This document shows positions 32,980 to 42,054 of a DNA stretch of 49,951 nucleotides, one piece after another (position 1 is the stretch's first letter; every line of letters begins with the position of its first letter). The notes beneath the pieces were generated by a model. It did not search any database and had not been told where the DNA came from. It worked only from the letters and a program-made list of their open reading frames with translations. The translations under genes were made by a program, and so were the position numbers. The stretch spans positions 1-49,951 of the forward strand of contig JAGPVP010000035.1 of the NCBI GenBank assembly GCA_018066965.1, given 5' to 3'. This DNA comes from Zhongshania sp. GTDB lineage: Bacteria > Pseudomonadota > Gammaproteobacteria > Pseudomonadales > Spongiibacteraceae.

Positions 32980-33699
32980 ATGGTAATAGACGCAAGGCTA
33001 TGTATTCTTGTTGTCGACGATAACGAAGATATATTGCAGTTGGTGTCTGAACTGCTGACGGCAGAGGGCTATCAGAGTTTGTCCGCCGCAAACGGCGAAG
33101 AGATGTACGCGGCACTCACTCAGCAACGGCCAGATTTAATTTTGTTAGATGTGATGCTACCCGGACGCGACGGCTTTGAATTATGTCGCCAACTTCGAGC
33201 TGATCCCGAAAGCCCGCCGGTTATTATGCTTAGTGCTAAAGATCAAGAAATAGACCGAGTGGTGGGGCTAGAGTTAGGTGCGGATGATTACATCGTTAAG
33301 CCATTTGGGCGGCGGGAGCTGATTGCTCGCATAAAAGCTGTATTACGCCGTAGCGGGAATGCTGCGGGGAGGCGAACGCAAGGGGTTTACTGTTTTGACG
33401 GGTGGCGATTCAAACCTGCCAGAATGGAGCTTCTCGACAGTAATTCTACTGTTATTCCTCTGTCCACTAGCGAGTCTGATTTACTGTTGGTTTTTGTACA
33501 AAACCCTCAAATTCCGCTGTCGAGAGATCGTCTGCTGGCAATGACGAAGGGCCGCAATAGCGCTGCGTTTGACCGCAGTATCGATTCTCATATTAGTCGT
33601 TTGCGGCGCAAACTAGGGGACAGTGCCAAGGCCCCTGAAATCATTAAGACTGCATGGGGTGCCGGTTACCAGTTTACATGTGCCGTCGATCTGATATGA
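32980..33699 (+). CDS. OmpR-family response regulator
   Basis: 239 aa from the ATG at 32980. Receiver domain: acidic pocket Asp13/Asp14, phosphorylation site Asp57 (LLDVMLPG), Ser85, Lys107 (VKPFG). The OmpR-type winged-helix DNA-binding domain occupies about residues 135-235 (LSTSESDLLLVFVQNPQIPLSRDRLL, SRLRRKLGD). Its end overlaps the kinase gene by four bases. Phosphorylation-dependent transcription control; target unknown. Confidence 0.9.
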   Translation: MVIDARLCILVVDDNEDILQLVSELLTAEGYQSLSAANGEEMYAALTQQRPDLILLDVMLPGRDGFELCRQLRADPESPPVIMLSAKDQEIDRVVGLELGADDYIVKPFGRRELIARIKAVLRRSGNAAGRRTQGVYCFDGWRFKPARMELLDSNSTVIPLSTSESDLLLVFVQNPQIPLSRDRLLAMTKGRNSAAFDRSIDSHISRLRRKLGDSAKAPEIIKTAWGAGYQFTCAVDLI

Positions 33700-35051
33700 A
33701 ACGAATACTGCCAGATACCCTGAAGGCAAGAACCATACTGTTGCTCACCTTAGTTTTTATTGTCTCTCACACCTTGAGCTTGATGATTTACAAGGCTAAC
33801 CGTGACCAGAGCGTTCTTCTTATTGAGGCTTCTGATTTGGCGGAACGAATCATTGGTATTGTCGATTTGGCTTATAAGTTTCCCGCCGACCAGCGCGAGA
33901 AAATTTTGAGCGCGGCTCAAACACAGTTCTTAACTAGCTATCCTGATTTGGTGTCTTTGGATGTGGTCGCGTGCCAGCAAAGCGATGATTTGGGAGAGAT
34001 ATCGCAGCGTATTCTTGATGTTTTCCAGCAGCGTCCGGCTTACCAAATCGATGTTTGCGTTCGCCGTTTTGGCGGTTTCCAACGACTACTTGGCCAGCGG
34101 TCAGCGAAGACTGTAGATATGTTGGTCAATATTCATTTTCCTGATGATGAAACCGCCTCTTTCCATGCTGAGCTTCCTGAGGCTAGCTCTTTGTTTTATG
34201 AGGCCGCCACACTTTATCTATTGGCAGTGATCACTATGGCTTTGCTGATTGCTTGGTATCTCATTACTAAACTGATCTCACCCATTGATAAATTAGCAAA
34301 AGCTGCGGAACAAATTGGGGTTAATCTCGACGTTAAAGCCCTTGATGAAATAGGGCCGAAGGAGGCCCGTGTCGCTGCCCGTGCATTTAATGAAATGCAG
34401 GCTCGATTACAGCGCTTATTGCATGGTCAAACGGAAATGTTTGCAGCGATTTCCCATGATTTAAAATCCGCTGTAACTCGCCTGCAGCTGCGCTGTGACC
34501 TCTTAAACGACCAAAAAGAGCGAGAAGGCTTGCAGCGAGTTGTGCAAGACATGCGGGTTATGATCGCATCCATTATTGATTTTGTTCGCGGTGATGCCGC
34601 AGAGGAGCCGCTGCGACGGATCAGCGTTGGCGATCTGTTAGAGAGCTTATGTGAAGATTTGATCGAAGAGTCGGTTCCTATTGAATACCAAGTTGATCAA
34701 ACCGCGTATGTGCAGTGCCGCCCAGCGCAATTGCGGCGAGCCATACAAAATTTGATTGATAATGCTTGCAAGCACGCTGAAGGTGCATTTGTTCATTTGC
34801 AGGTAGAGGAGTCAGGGGTATTAATTAATGTGGATGATAATGGGCCCGGTATCCCAGATGGTCAGTTAGAGGCGGTTATTCGGCCATTCGTGACGGTTGA
34901 TCAGTCACGTAGCCATTCAGGAGGTGGGATGGGGCTTGGATTAGCAATCACGCAAAAAATCATTCTCAGTCATGGCGGTACACTTACCTTGAGTAATATA
35001 CCTAATGGAGGTCTACGCGCGCAGCTGTGGTGCCCCTTTGGGTCTTTTTAA
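33696..35051 (+). CDS. Sensor histidine kinase
   Basis: 451 aa from the ATG at 33696 (ATGA overlap). Helix at about 12-32, a periplasmic sensor segment of about 135 residues, a second helix at about 170-192, then HAMP. The H box is AISHDLKSAVTRL (His254). The N box (LIDNACKHAE) and the G boxes (VDDNGPGIPDG, GGGMGLGLAIT) are present. An EnvZ-like membrane sensor paired with the upstream regulator. The periplasmic segment has cysteines at about 93 and 121 that could form a disulfide. Confidence 0.9.
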   Translation: MKRILPDTLKARTILLLTLVFIVSHTLSLMIYKANRDQSVLLIEASDLAERIIGIVDLAYKFPADQREKILSAAQTQFLTSYPDLVSLDVVACQQSDDLGEISQRILDVFQQRPAYQIDVCVRRFGGFQRLLGQRSAKTVDMLVNIHFPDDETASFHAELPEASSLFYEAATLYLLAVITMALLIAWYLITKLISPIDKLAKAAEQIGVNLDVKALDEIGPKEARVAARAFNEMQARLQRLLHGQTEMFAAISHDLKSAVTRLQLRCDLLNDQKEREGLQRVVQDMRVMIASIIDFVRGDAAEEPLRRISVGDLLESLCEDLIEESVPIEYQVDQTAYVQCRPAQLRRAIQNLIDNACKHAEGAFVHLQVEESGVLINVDDNGPGIPDGQLEAVIRPFVTVDQSRSHSGGGMGLGLAITQKIILSHGGTLTLSNIPNGGLRAQLWCPFGSF

Positions 35052-35156
35052 AAAGCCACTTCAATGAAATTCAGTTTTTCAGGTCTTTGTTTGAATATTT
35101 GCCATGCTTTGTTTATAGAATTTAGTTGTTGGTTTACGTGCGGACATTTTTAAGAG

Positions 35157-35184
35157 CTTGGGGCTGATAGTTGTCAGCCCCAAG
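35157..35184. terminator. Strong hairpin between convergent genes
   Basis: CTTGGGGCTGA (35157-35167) pairs with TCAGCCCCAAG (35174-35184), 11 bp with a 6-base loop. There is no good U run on either strand, but its place between convergent genes suggests a transcription end. Confidence 0.65.
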
Positions 35185-35199
35185 TTGAATAATTGGCGG

Positions 35200-36387
35200 C
35201 TATTTTTTCAGAATTACCGAGGAACCGTGACCAAACAGGCCTTGGTTGGCGGTAATGCCTACCTTTGCATTCGCTATTTGGCGCTCACCCGCTTGGCCGC
35301 GCAACTGCCACGTTAACTCGCAGACCTGCGCTATAGCTTGTGCCGGCACGGCTTCGCCAAAACAAGCTAGGCCACCGGAGGTGTTCACCGGCAGGCGGCC
35401 GCCAAGTTTGGTGGCGCCTTCACGAACCATTTGAGCTGCTTCGCCGCGTGGGCACAGCATGAGGTCTTCATACCAATCTAGCTCCAGTGCCGATGACAGG
35501 TCGTAAACCTCGGCGAGACTAACGTCCTCTGGTCCAATACCGGCTTGTTCATAGGCTTTTTTCGGTAGTGCTGCGCGAAAGCTGTGGGCCTCAACGCCCG
35601 CTGCGGCGGCAGAGTCGGTGGCGATGTCTGGCATTTCAACTACGGCGCTGGCGAAGGTAGGGGTGACAGTAGAAACCGCCGCGACCTTCACCGCATTGGC
35701 TTTACCGATACGCTTTGCGTATTCCATGCTAGACACAATCATTGCCGCGCCACCGTCGGAGGTTGCGCAAATTTGTAATAGGCGCAGCGGGTCGGCGACC
35801 ATGGCAGAGTTTAAAATTTCTTCCATGGTGAATTTCTTTTTATAGCGGGCATTGGGATTGGTAAACCCGTTTTCGCTATTTTTAATTTTTACTAAACCAA
35901 AATCTTCTTCGGTGTCGCCATATAAATCCATACGACGGCGGGCATATAACGCGAAGTAGGTGGGATTGGTAATGCCAAGGTAGAAGCGCAGCCAATCTGG
36001 ATCTTCTGGGCGGAAGCCCTTGGCGGGAGCTAAAAATCCCTTGGGCGTCGTGTCGGCACCAACAACCAAAGCCACTTCACATTCACCGGCTAAAATCTTT
36101 GCTCGTGCTGCCGCTAGCGCTTGTGACCCTGAGGCGCAGGCGGCGTAAGAGGTGTTCACTTGCGCGCCTTGCCAGCCCAAGGCTTGAGCGATGGTGGCGC
36201 CCGCCACGTAACCGGGGTAGCCGCAGCGCATGGTAGCCGCGCCAGAGACAAATTGTACGTCTTGCCATGGAATACCCGCGTCTTTGAGTGCTTCACGTGC
36301 CGCGTAAACGCCGTACTCGCTAAAATTGCGGCCCCATTTTCCCCAGGGATGCATGCCGACGCCCAATACTGCAATATCCTGACTCAT
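35200..36387 (-). CDS. Thiolase-like lipid-transfer protein (Ltp family)
   Basis: 395 aa from the ATG at 36387, overlapping the DUF35 gene's stop by four bases. Thiolase fold with the nucleophile Cys in YAACASGSQAL (about residue 89) and the C-terminal block GLFGHGSSVIL. The usual catalytic His motif GHPxGATG is replaced by CFGEAVPAQA, so a normal Claisen thiolase reaction is unlikely. Ltp-DUF35 pairs catalyse retro-aldol cleavage of branched beta-hydroxyacyl-CoAs in steroid side-chain degradation; a similar job is inferred here. Its partner is encoded just upstream. Confidence 0.8.
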   Translation of the reverse strand: MSQDIAVLGVGMHPWGKWGRNFSEYGVYAAREALKDAGIPWQDVQFVSGAATMRCGYPGYVAGATIAQALGWQGAQVNTSYAACASGSQALAAARAKILAGECEVALVVGADTTPKGFLAPAKGFRPEDPDWLRFYLGITNPTYFALYARRRMDLYGDTEEDFGLVKIKNSENGFTNPNARYKKKFTMEEILNSAMVADPLRLLQICATSDGGAAMIVSSMEYAKRIGKANAVKVAAVSTVTPTFASAVVEMPDIATDSAAAAGVEAHSFRAALPKKAYEQAGIGPEDVSLAEVYDLSSALELDWYEDLMLCPRGEAAQMVREGATKLGGRLPVNTSGGLACFGEAVPAQAIAQVCELTWQLRGQAGERQIANAKVGITANQGLFGHGSSVILKK

Positions 36388-36833
36388 GCTGATTCTCCCT
36401 GAGCAATGGGTTGCCATTTCCACGTGACTTTTATGGCATCGTCGTCTTCGTGCAGGGTTTCTAGCACGAGCGTGGCGGTTTGCCCCACTTTCATCTGATC
36501 AACATCCACGCCTTTTACAACTTGTCCGAGAATGATCATCTGCTCCTTTTCTAATTCCACTGCCGCAATGGCATAAGGTACAAAGGGTTCGTCGGCCATA
36601 AAGGGCTCTGGTGGTTTATAGCAGGCATTGGTGTAAGACCAGATTTTTCCTTGGCGGCTAAGTTCTACTTCATTAAACGTGGTGCTGTCACACGCGGGGT
36701 TTTTGCAGAAGCTAAGCGTTTTAGGAAAGTAGTAAGTCCCGCATTTCTCGCAGCAGGCACCGATGAGATGCGGGGTATCCGTGTCGAGTGTGAACCAGCC
36801 TTCTATGGCGGCTTGCACGGGCTTGTTGCTCAT
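36384..36833 (-). CDS. DUF35 / OB-fold zinc-ribbon partner protein
   Basis: 149 aa. Zinc ribbon Cys28-x2-Cys31 and Cys43-x4-Cys48 (CCEKCG, FCKNPAC), followed by an OB-fold with the conserved AIAAVELEKEQMIILGQVV. Proteins of this type bind and activate Ltp-like thiolases and MaoC-like hydratases. Translationally coupled (ATGA) to the Ltp gene, so the two probably form a complex. Confidence 0.85.
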   Translation of the reverse strand: MSNKPVQAAIEGWFTLDTDTPHLIGACCEKCGTYYFPKTLSFCKNPACDSTTFNEVELSRQGKIWSYTNACYKPPEPFMADEPFVPYAIAAVELEKEQMIILGQVVKGVDVDQMKVGQTATLVLETLHEDDDAIKVTWKWQPIAQGESA

Positions 36834-37111
36834 TTGTGAATCTCCACCGAATGGACGGGCGACGCCGAAATTAGCTAAGTCTTATGGGGCGAATCGCTCT
36901 TATATAAGGGCTAAATCATCGCAAGATCAGCTACTTACTACTATCGTCTGAATGGCTGATAAGTGCTGGTGACAGCACCTAGCGAGTGACGTGAAACCCT
37001 GACTGCAATTGTCACTGGGGTGAGTGAATTTGCAATTGTTGTCACAGGGTCAAAGCCTATGATTAGCATTAGCAAAACCCATTATTTAGACCACGACCTT
37101 AGGGGATGGCA
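36834..37111. promoter_or_regulatory. Divergent regulatory region with a palindrome
   Basis: GTGCTG-GTGA-CAGCAC (36963-36978) is a 6-4-6 inverted repeat in the 278-bp gap between the Ltp/DUF35 pair and the acyl-CoA dehydrogenase pair. The words GCAATTGTCAC and GCAATTGTTGTCAC follow on the right. A shared operator is possible; no regulator gene is next to it. Confidence 0.4.
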
Positions 37112-38299
37112 ATGAAAGTTGAGTTTACCGCGGCGCAAGATGCCCTGCGCAAAGAACTGCGGACCTATTTTGAAAATCTGATGACCCCAGATTTGAAAGC
37201 CGAGTGCGACGAAGCGATGGGCGAGGGTGGTGGTCCACTCTGGCGAGAAGCCCTAAAAAAGATGGGTAAAGACGGCTGGATAGGTGTGGGCTGGCCAAAA
37301 GAATTGGGTGGGCGTGGTATGAGTCCCATCGAACAATTCATTTTTGTTGAAGAGGTGATGCGAGCCGGTTACCCATTTCCTTTTCTTACCACGGAATCTG
37401 TCGGCCCGCAGTTGGCTGAACACGGCAATGAGCGCCAGAAGCGGGAGATCGTCCCCAAGATACTTGCCGGCGAATGTTTAATTGCTATCGGTTATTCGGA
37501 GCCGGGTGCAGGTACCGATCTTGCCAGCTTAAAAACCACGGCAGTGAAGGATGGCGACGGATGGGTGATTAACGGTCAGAAAATGTGGACCAGTCTCGCG
37601 CATTTTTGCGACTACGTGTGGCTGGCCTGTCGCACAGATCCAGATGCGGCAAAACCCCATAAAGGCATTTCTATGTTTATGGTGCCGACTAGCGATCCGG
37701 GTTGGAGCTGTAGTCCCGTACATACCTTGGGTGAAGTGCGAACCAATGCGACGTTTTACGACAATATTCGCGTCGCCGACGACGCTATGGTCGGCGAATT
37801 ACACGGCGGTTGGAAGCTCATTACCAGCCAGTTAAACCGCGAACGTTTGAGCTTGGTCAACTTCGGCCCTACCGCGGAGATGTTCAACAATGTGGTGCGC
37901 TGGGCGCAGAAACTAGACTTGCCCGACGGCGGGAAATTAATCGACGAAGCGTGGGTGCAAATCAATCTTGCCAAGGTGCGCGCCGGTGTCGAGGCCCTAA
38001 AGCTGGTTTGTTACAAGCAAGCGTGGGCAATGACCGAGGGCAATCTTGAAATGGCCGACGCCTCTGCAGCAAAAGTTTACGGATCAGAGTTTTTTATTGA
38101 AGTGTATCGCCTCTTGGGTGAGGTGATTGGCGAGGCATCTTTAATTAGTCGGAGAACCGAGGGCGCGAACCCCATTGCGTCGCGTATCGAGCGCTTATAT
38201 CGCACCGCATCTATTATTACCTTTGGCGGCGGCACCAATGAAATACAGCGCGATATTATTTCTGCTGCAGGCCTGTGGATGCCCCGTGCATCACGTTAA
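37112..38299 (+). CDS. Acyl-CoA dehydrogenase (first of a pair)
   Basis: 395 aa from the ATG at 37112 (AGGGG six bases upstream; 37106 is too close). FAD/substrate block IGYSEPGAGTDLASLKT, WTSLAHFCDYVWLACRT, and the C-terminal FGGGTNEIQRDIIS. The 30-bp gap to the second dehydrogenase gene suggests a heteromeric enzyme, as in the ChsE1-ChsE2 and other alpha2beta2 steroid-type dehydrogenases. The catalytic base Glu is probably the one in GTNEIQ or the helix before it; this subunit has the fuller motif set. Confidence 0.85.
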   Translation: MKVEFTAAQDALRKELRTYFENLMTPDLKAECDEAMGEGGGPLWREALKKMGKDGWIGVGWPKELGGRGMSPIEQFIFVEEVMRAGYPFPFLTTESVGPQLAEHGNERQKREIVPKILAGECLIAIGYSEPGAGTDLASLKTTAVKDGDGWVINGQKMWTSLAHFCDYVWLACRTDPDAAKPHKGISMFMVPTSDPGWSCSPVHTLGEVRTNATFYDNIRVADDAMVGELHGGWKLITSQLNRERLSLVNFGPTAEMFNNVVRWAQKLDLPDGGKLIDEAWVQINLAKVRAGVEALKLVCYKQAWAMTEGNLEMADASAAKVYGSEFFIEVYRLLGEVIGEASLISRRTEGANPIASRIERLYRTASIITFGGGTNEIQRDIISAAGLWMPRASR

Positions 38300-38329
38300 A
38301 TCTGCCATTACGAATTAGAGGATTAGATC

Positions 38330-39466
38330 ATGGATTTTGGATTTTCTGAGCAGCAGCGCGATGTGCAGAATTTAGCGCGGCAGATTTTGAGCGACAATGT
38401 TACTGCAGAGAAACTTAGCCAGTATGACGATTACAAAGCCGAGCGCTTTGATCGGGAGCTGTGGCAAAAACTTGCTGATGCAGGCTTGATGGGTGTGGCC
38501 ATAGACGAAGAATTTGGCGGTATGGGGTTTGGTTTTTTTGAGCTCGGGCTGTTGGTAGAGGAAGCGGGGCGTACCATCGCGCCGCTGCCTTTGATATCTC
38601 ATCTTATTTCTGCGGCGTTGCCTATTCAGCAATTTGCTAGTCAGACGCAAAAGCAGGTGTGGCTGCCGAAAGTCGCCGGCGGTGAGATTTTGCTGACAGC
38701 GGCATTAAGTGAAGCCTATAACGATGACCCCGCGCAGCCATATCTGACATTGGCAAAGGCGGATGGCAGCGATCTACTGCTTAGCGGCGAGAAAACCAAT
38801 GTGCCCTTTGCGCACATTGCCGATCGAATATTACTGGCGGCAAAAACCAGCGATGGTGTTGCTGTGGTATTGCTAGACCCTAAAGCAGACGGCGTTAGTC
38901 TTAGCACTCAGCAGGTCACAACCTATGAGCCACAGTATGTGGTGAGCTTAAACAATGTGCGCATTGGTGCGGGTGATATTTTGGCAAGCGGCACTGAGGG
39001 GCAGGCGCTTATGCAATGGATTGCCGAGCGCACTACCGTCGCATTGTGCGCGCATCAGTTGGGCGCCAGTGATAAGGCCATGCGGATGTCGGCGTCTTAC
39101 ACCGCGGAGCGTAAACAATTTGGGGTGTTAATATCGACTTTTCAGGCCGTCGGGCATCGCGCCGCCAATTGTTTTATCGATGTTGAATGCCTGCGTTTAA
39201 ACACCTATCAGGCGATTAGCCGTTTGGACGGCGGCTTAGACGCTACAAACGAAGTGCAGATCGCCAAGATTTGGGCGGGTGATGTGGGACACCGTGTGAG
39301 TTACGCGGCCCAGCATTTACACGGCGGCACCGGCATCGATCGCGATTACCCGCTGTGGCGCTACTGCACCTGGCTGCGTTACAACGAAATGGCCTTGGGT
39401 AGCTCTGCAAAGACCTTGGCCAAGCTGGGTAAACGCATTGCAGCCGGCGAGGCGTTTTGTAGTTAG
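38330..39466 (+). CDS. Acyl-CoA dehydrogenase (second of a pair)
   Basis: 378 aa. Standard N-terminal domain (DFGFSEQQRDVQNLARQIL), beta domain (LTAALSEAYNDDPAQP, degenerate compared with the usual TEP-GSD motif) and C-terminal helical domain (QHLHGGTGIDRDYPLWRY). The degenerate middle motif fits a partner subunit with a reduced FAD site. GAGG precedes the start. Followed by a strong terminator, so the pair is one operon. Confidence 0.83.
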   Translation: MDFGFSEQQRDVQNLARQILSDNVTAEKLSQYDDYKAERFDRELWQKLADAGLMGVAIDEEFGGMGFGFFELGLLVEEAGRTIAPLPLISHLISAALPIQQFASQTQKQVWLPKVAGGEILLTAALSEAYNDDPAQPYLTLAKADGSDLLLSGEKTNVPFAHIADRILLAAKTSDGVAVVLLDPKADGVSLSTQQVTTYEPQYVVSLNNVRIGAGDILASGTEGQALMQWIAERTTVALCAHQLGASDKAMRMSASYTAERKQFGVLISTFQAVGHRAANCFIDVECLRLNTYQAISRLDGGLDATNEVQIAKIWAGDVGHRVSYAAQHLHGGTGIDRDYPLWRYCTWLRYNEMALGSSAKTLAKLGKRIAAGEAFCS

Positions 39467-39488
39467 CGAAGAAAAATACCTAGATACG

Positions 39489-39512
39489 AAGCCGCCTCCG
39501 GGCGGCTTTTTT
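39489..39512 (+). terminator. Terminator of the acyl-CoA dehydrogenase pair
   Basis: AAGCCGCC (39489-39496), loop TCCG, GGCGGCTT (39501-39508), then T to 39512. Confidence 0.92.
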
Positions 39513-39672
39513 GTTGTGGCTATTTGAGTGACAGAACACTAAAGCTATCTATACTAAATATCATGAAGTCGGATCTACTTAACAAGCATAGATAATGGGT
39601 GTTAGCATCGCGCTTATAAAGCGTGGGCAGCACTAGCTTAGCTCGGACTAAAATAAAAATAGGATAAGAACA

Positions 39673-40074
39673 ATGACTTCAATACGAACTATTGCCGCAT
39701 GTCTGTTTGCCGGCGGTTTTATCAGTATGGCGGCTGCCACTGAGACGGGCAATATTCGCGGTGAAGTTGGCTTTGTGGACGAAGAAACTGGTGTCACGGT
39801 TGAGTCTGTAGAGCGTGGCGAAAAATCGGGTGAATATCGCGTATTAATCTCGGTGCCACGCAAAGGGGATTCACCCGCGATGGAGATTGAGGAAGTTCTG
39901 GTTACCGCGCCGGAATTAAAACCGGATGATGAAGCTGTTCCCTCACGCTACGAATTTGTAAAAGACTATAGCAAAGATCGCTACGGTTTTTATGTCTACA
40001 TTGGTAAAAGCCGTGATTGGCCTTTCCGCATTTATTTTAAAGATCATGACAGCGATGTACTTCATAACCGCTAG
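39673..40074 (+). CDS. Exported hypothetical protein with a TonB-box-like motif
   Basis: 133 aa with a signal peptide (1-22, ending MAAA). The mature part is acidic. Residues 72-80 read IEEVLVTAP, very like the TonB box of TonB-dependent receptors (the receptor at 45050 has LEEVVVSAQ). The C-terminal half (YEFVKDYSKDRYGFYVYIGKSRDWPFRIYF) is aromatic and beta-like. I do not recognise the family. It stands alone after a terminator. Confidence 0.6.
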   Translation: MTSIRTIAACLFAGGFISMAAATETGNIRGEVGFVDEETGVTVESVERGEKSGEYRVLISVPRKGDSPAMEIEEVLVTAPELKPDDEAVPSRYEFVKDYSKDRYGFYVYIGKSRDWPFRIYFKDHDSDVLHNR

Positions 40075-40156
40075 TTCAACCGTATCGAATTTCGCCGGCT
40101 ACGTTCTCAATAATTTAAACTTTCAATAGTGGTCGATCCAACACCATTTTCTGTTA

Positions 40157-40185
40157 TAACACGTTAAACCACGTTTAAGGTGTTA
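40157..40185. promoter_or_regulatory. Near-perfect 29-bp palindrome in front of the alpha/beta hydrolase gene
   Basis: Arms TAACACGTTAAAC (40157-40169) and GTTTAAGGTGTTA (40173-40185) match at 12 of 13 positions around a 3-bp centre. The right arm contains the ribosome-binding site AAGG and ends 5 bp before the start codon. It may be a repressor site or an mRNA hairpin that hides the ribosome site. Confidence 0.6.
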
Positions 40186-40190
40186 ATTGC

Positions 40191-41084
40191 ATGGAATGGA
40201 CACGCGACCGAATTGCGGTAAATGAGGGTGTAGAACTCGCCTATGAAGAAATCGGTGCGCCAGATGCGCCGGTCATTCTCCTCATCATGGGCTATGCCAG
40301 TCAGTTAATTGTATGGCCGGAATCATTTTGCCATCGTCTAGCCGACGCCGGCTATCGCGTTATTCGTTTTGATAATCGCGATGTGGGTTTGTCGAGCCAA
40401 ATTGATGCTGGTGTGCCAAATATAATTGGTTTGAGTCTGCGTCAAAAACTTAAATTACCGCTAAACGTGGCTTATACCTTAGACGATATGACGGCCGACA
40501 CAGTGGCATTACTAGACGCACTCAGTGTCGCTAGCGCCCATATTGTTGGTGCGTCTATGGGAGGTATGATCGCGCAGCTAATGGCGGCAAATTATCCGGA
40601 ACGGGTGCGTTCCTTAGTGTCGCTGATGTCTAGCTCTAGCTACGGAGGAATGAAGCCTAAGATCCTCTGGCATATTTTGAATAAAGCGCCACCACAGCGC
40701 GATGCGCAAATAGCCCATTCCTTAAAAACCTGGCAGTTAATATCTAGCCCTGAATTGGGTGATCCAGATCAACAGTTGCGTGCACGCATTGAAGCCGCGT
40801 ATGACCGTGGCAATTATCCAGCGGGTAAAGCACGGCAAATGGCGGCGATAATGGCCAGTGGCAGTCGTCAAAAAATACTGCCTAAAATTAAGGCGCCAAC
40901 CTTAGTCATACACGGTGATCAAGACCCGATGTTGCCGTTAAAAGGCGCTAAAGACACGGCTCGCCGTATCCCGAATGCACGCTTGGAAGTGGTGGCCGGT
41001 ATGGGGCACGACATTCCGGAGGCGTTGCTAGATGAATTAGTGGGGCTGATTTTGGGGCACGTCGGCGGGAAAACCAATAAATAG
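40191..41084 (+). CDS. Alpha/beta hydrolase
   Basis: 297 aa. Nucleophile elbow GASMGG (Ser about 123), acid Asp in GDQDPMLP (about 245) and His in GMGHDIP (about 273): a full triad. Oxyanion block LIMGYASQ near residue 32. No signal peptide. Resembles the esterase/enol-lactonase group (3-oxoadipate enol-lactonase-like). Its own promoter is likely. Substrate unknown; the surrounding CoA enzymes suggest ester or lactone hydrolysis in the same catabolism. Confidence 0.82.
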   Translation: MEWTRDRIAVNEGVELAYEEIGAPDAPVILLIMGYASQLIVWPESFCHRLADAGYRVIRFDNRDVGLSSQIDAGVPNIIGLSLRQKLKLPLNVAYTLDDMTADTVALLDALSVASAHIVGASMGGMIAQLMAANYPERVRSLVSLMSSSSYGGMKPKILWHILNKAPPQRDAQIAHSLKTWQLISSPELGDPDQQLRARIEAAYDRGNYPAGKARQMAAIMASGSRQKILPKIKAPTLVIHGDQDPMLPLKGAKDTARRIPNARLEVVAGMGHDIPEALLDELVGLILGHVGGKTNK

Positions 41085-41110
41085 CGTAAGCACAATTAAT
41101 TCTCGCGCTT

Positions 41111-42019
41111 TTATAGCAGGCCTTTTTCTACTTGCCGCTTAATCCACCTTGCCGAATTCGCCGTCGCGTTTGCGCCGGTTTGCTCGCCTACTAAATCTGC
41201 AGCGAGTACGAGCTTGGCTAAGTCGATACCGGTTTCAAAGCCCATTTGATTGAGCATTAGCACCACGTCTTCGGTGGCAACATTACCAGAGGCGCCCGGC
41301 GCGAAGGGGCAGCCACCAAGGCCGCCGATGGAGGAGTCGAATTTACGTATTCCGCATTCGACTGCGGCGAATACATTGGCGATACCCATGGCGCGGGTGT
41401 CGTGAAAATGGCATGACAAACGATGCGCGCCGAATTCTGCAACAAGCTTGCTCATTAATGATTTCACTTGTGCTGGCGATGCCGCGCCAATAGTGTCGGC
41501 CAGTACCACTTCTGGCGCACCGGCGGCGAGTAGTTCACCGCATAAGTCGATGACGGTTTTTTCTGGGACTAGGCCTTCAAAAGGACATTCCCACGCGGTG
41601 GCGATACAGGCGAGGGTGGTGAAGTTGTCTACTTGGCCGCGGCCCAATACGTCTTTTGCAAAGCTGAGAACTTGGGCATTGGTCATGCGAATATTTTGTT
41701 CGTTCATGCTGTTGCTGGCGGCGATGACGATACTCACCGTGTCGATGCCAGACTCTTTTGCTAGCTCATAACCCTTGAGGTTGGGGATGAGAGCCGAGAA
41801 GTGATAATCGCCCTTGGGTAGCGCCGCGACGACAAGATCGGTGCCGCGCATTGCCGGCACGGCGACGGGCGACACAAACGAACCCACTTCAATATGCTTC
41901 ACACCCGCATCTATTAAGGCATTAATCAGGGCAAGACGTTGCTGTGGCTCTAAAATGACCGCTTGATTTTGTAGGCCATCGCGCGGGCCAACGTCGTTGA
42001 TAATGATTTTCTCAGCCAT
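41111..42019 (-). CDS. mvaB: Hydroxymethylglutaryl-CoA lyase
   Basis: 302 aa. NDVGPRDGLQNQ at the N-terminus, CHFHDTRAMGIAN with the metal His pair and GGLGGCPFAPGASGNVATED with the catalytic Cys: the HMG-CoA lyase signature set. Cleaves HMG-CoA to acetoacetate and acetyl-CoA (leucine and terpenoid catabolism), or a related 3-hydroxy-3-methylacyl-CoA. Last gene of the operon GST-SDR-CaiB-lyase with gaps of 24 to 35 bp. Confidence 0.9.
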   Translation of the reverse strand: MAEKIIINDVGPRDGLQNQAVILEPQQRLALINALIDAGVKHIEVGSFVSPVAVPAMRGTDLVVAALPKGDYHFSALIPNLKGYELAKESGIDTVSIVIAASNSMNEQNIRMTNAQVLSFAKDVLGRGQVDNFTTLACIATAWECPFEGLVPEKTVIDLCGELLAAGAPEVVLADTIGAASPAQVKSLMSKLVAEFGAHRLSCHFHDTRAMGIANVFAAVECGIRKFDSSIGGLGGCPFAPGASGNVATEDVVLMLNQMGFETGIDLAKLVLAADLVGEQTGANATANSARWIKRQVEKGLL

Positions 42020-42054
42020 AGCTTTTCCGTCGTTTAATCATTTTTTAAGGCATT

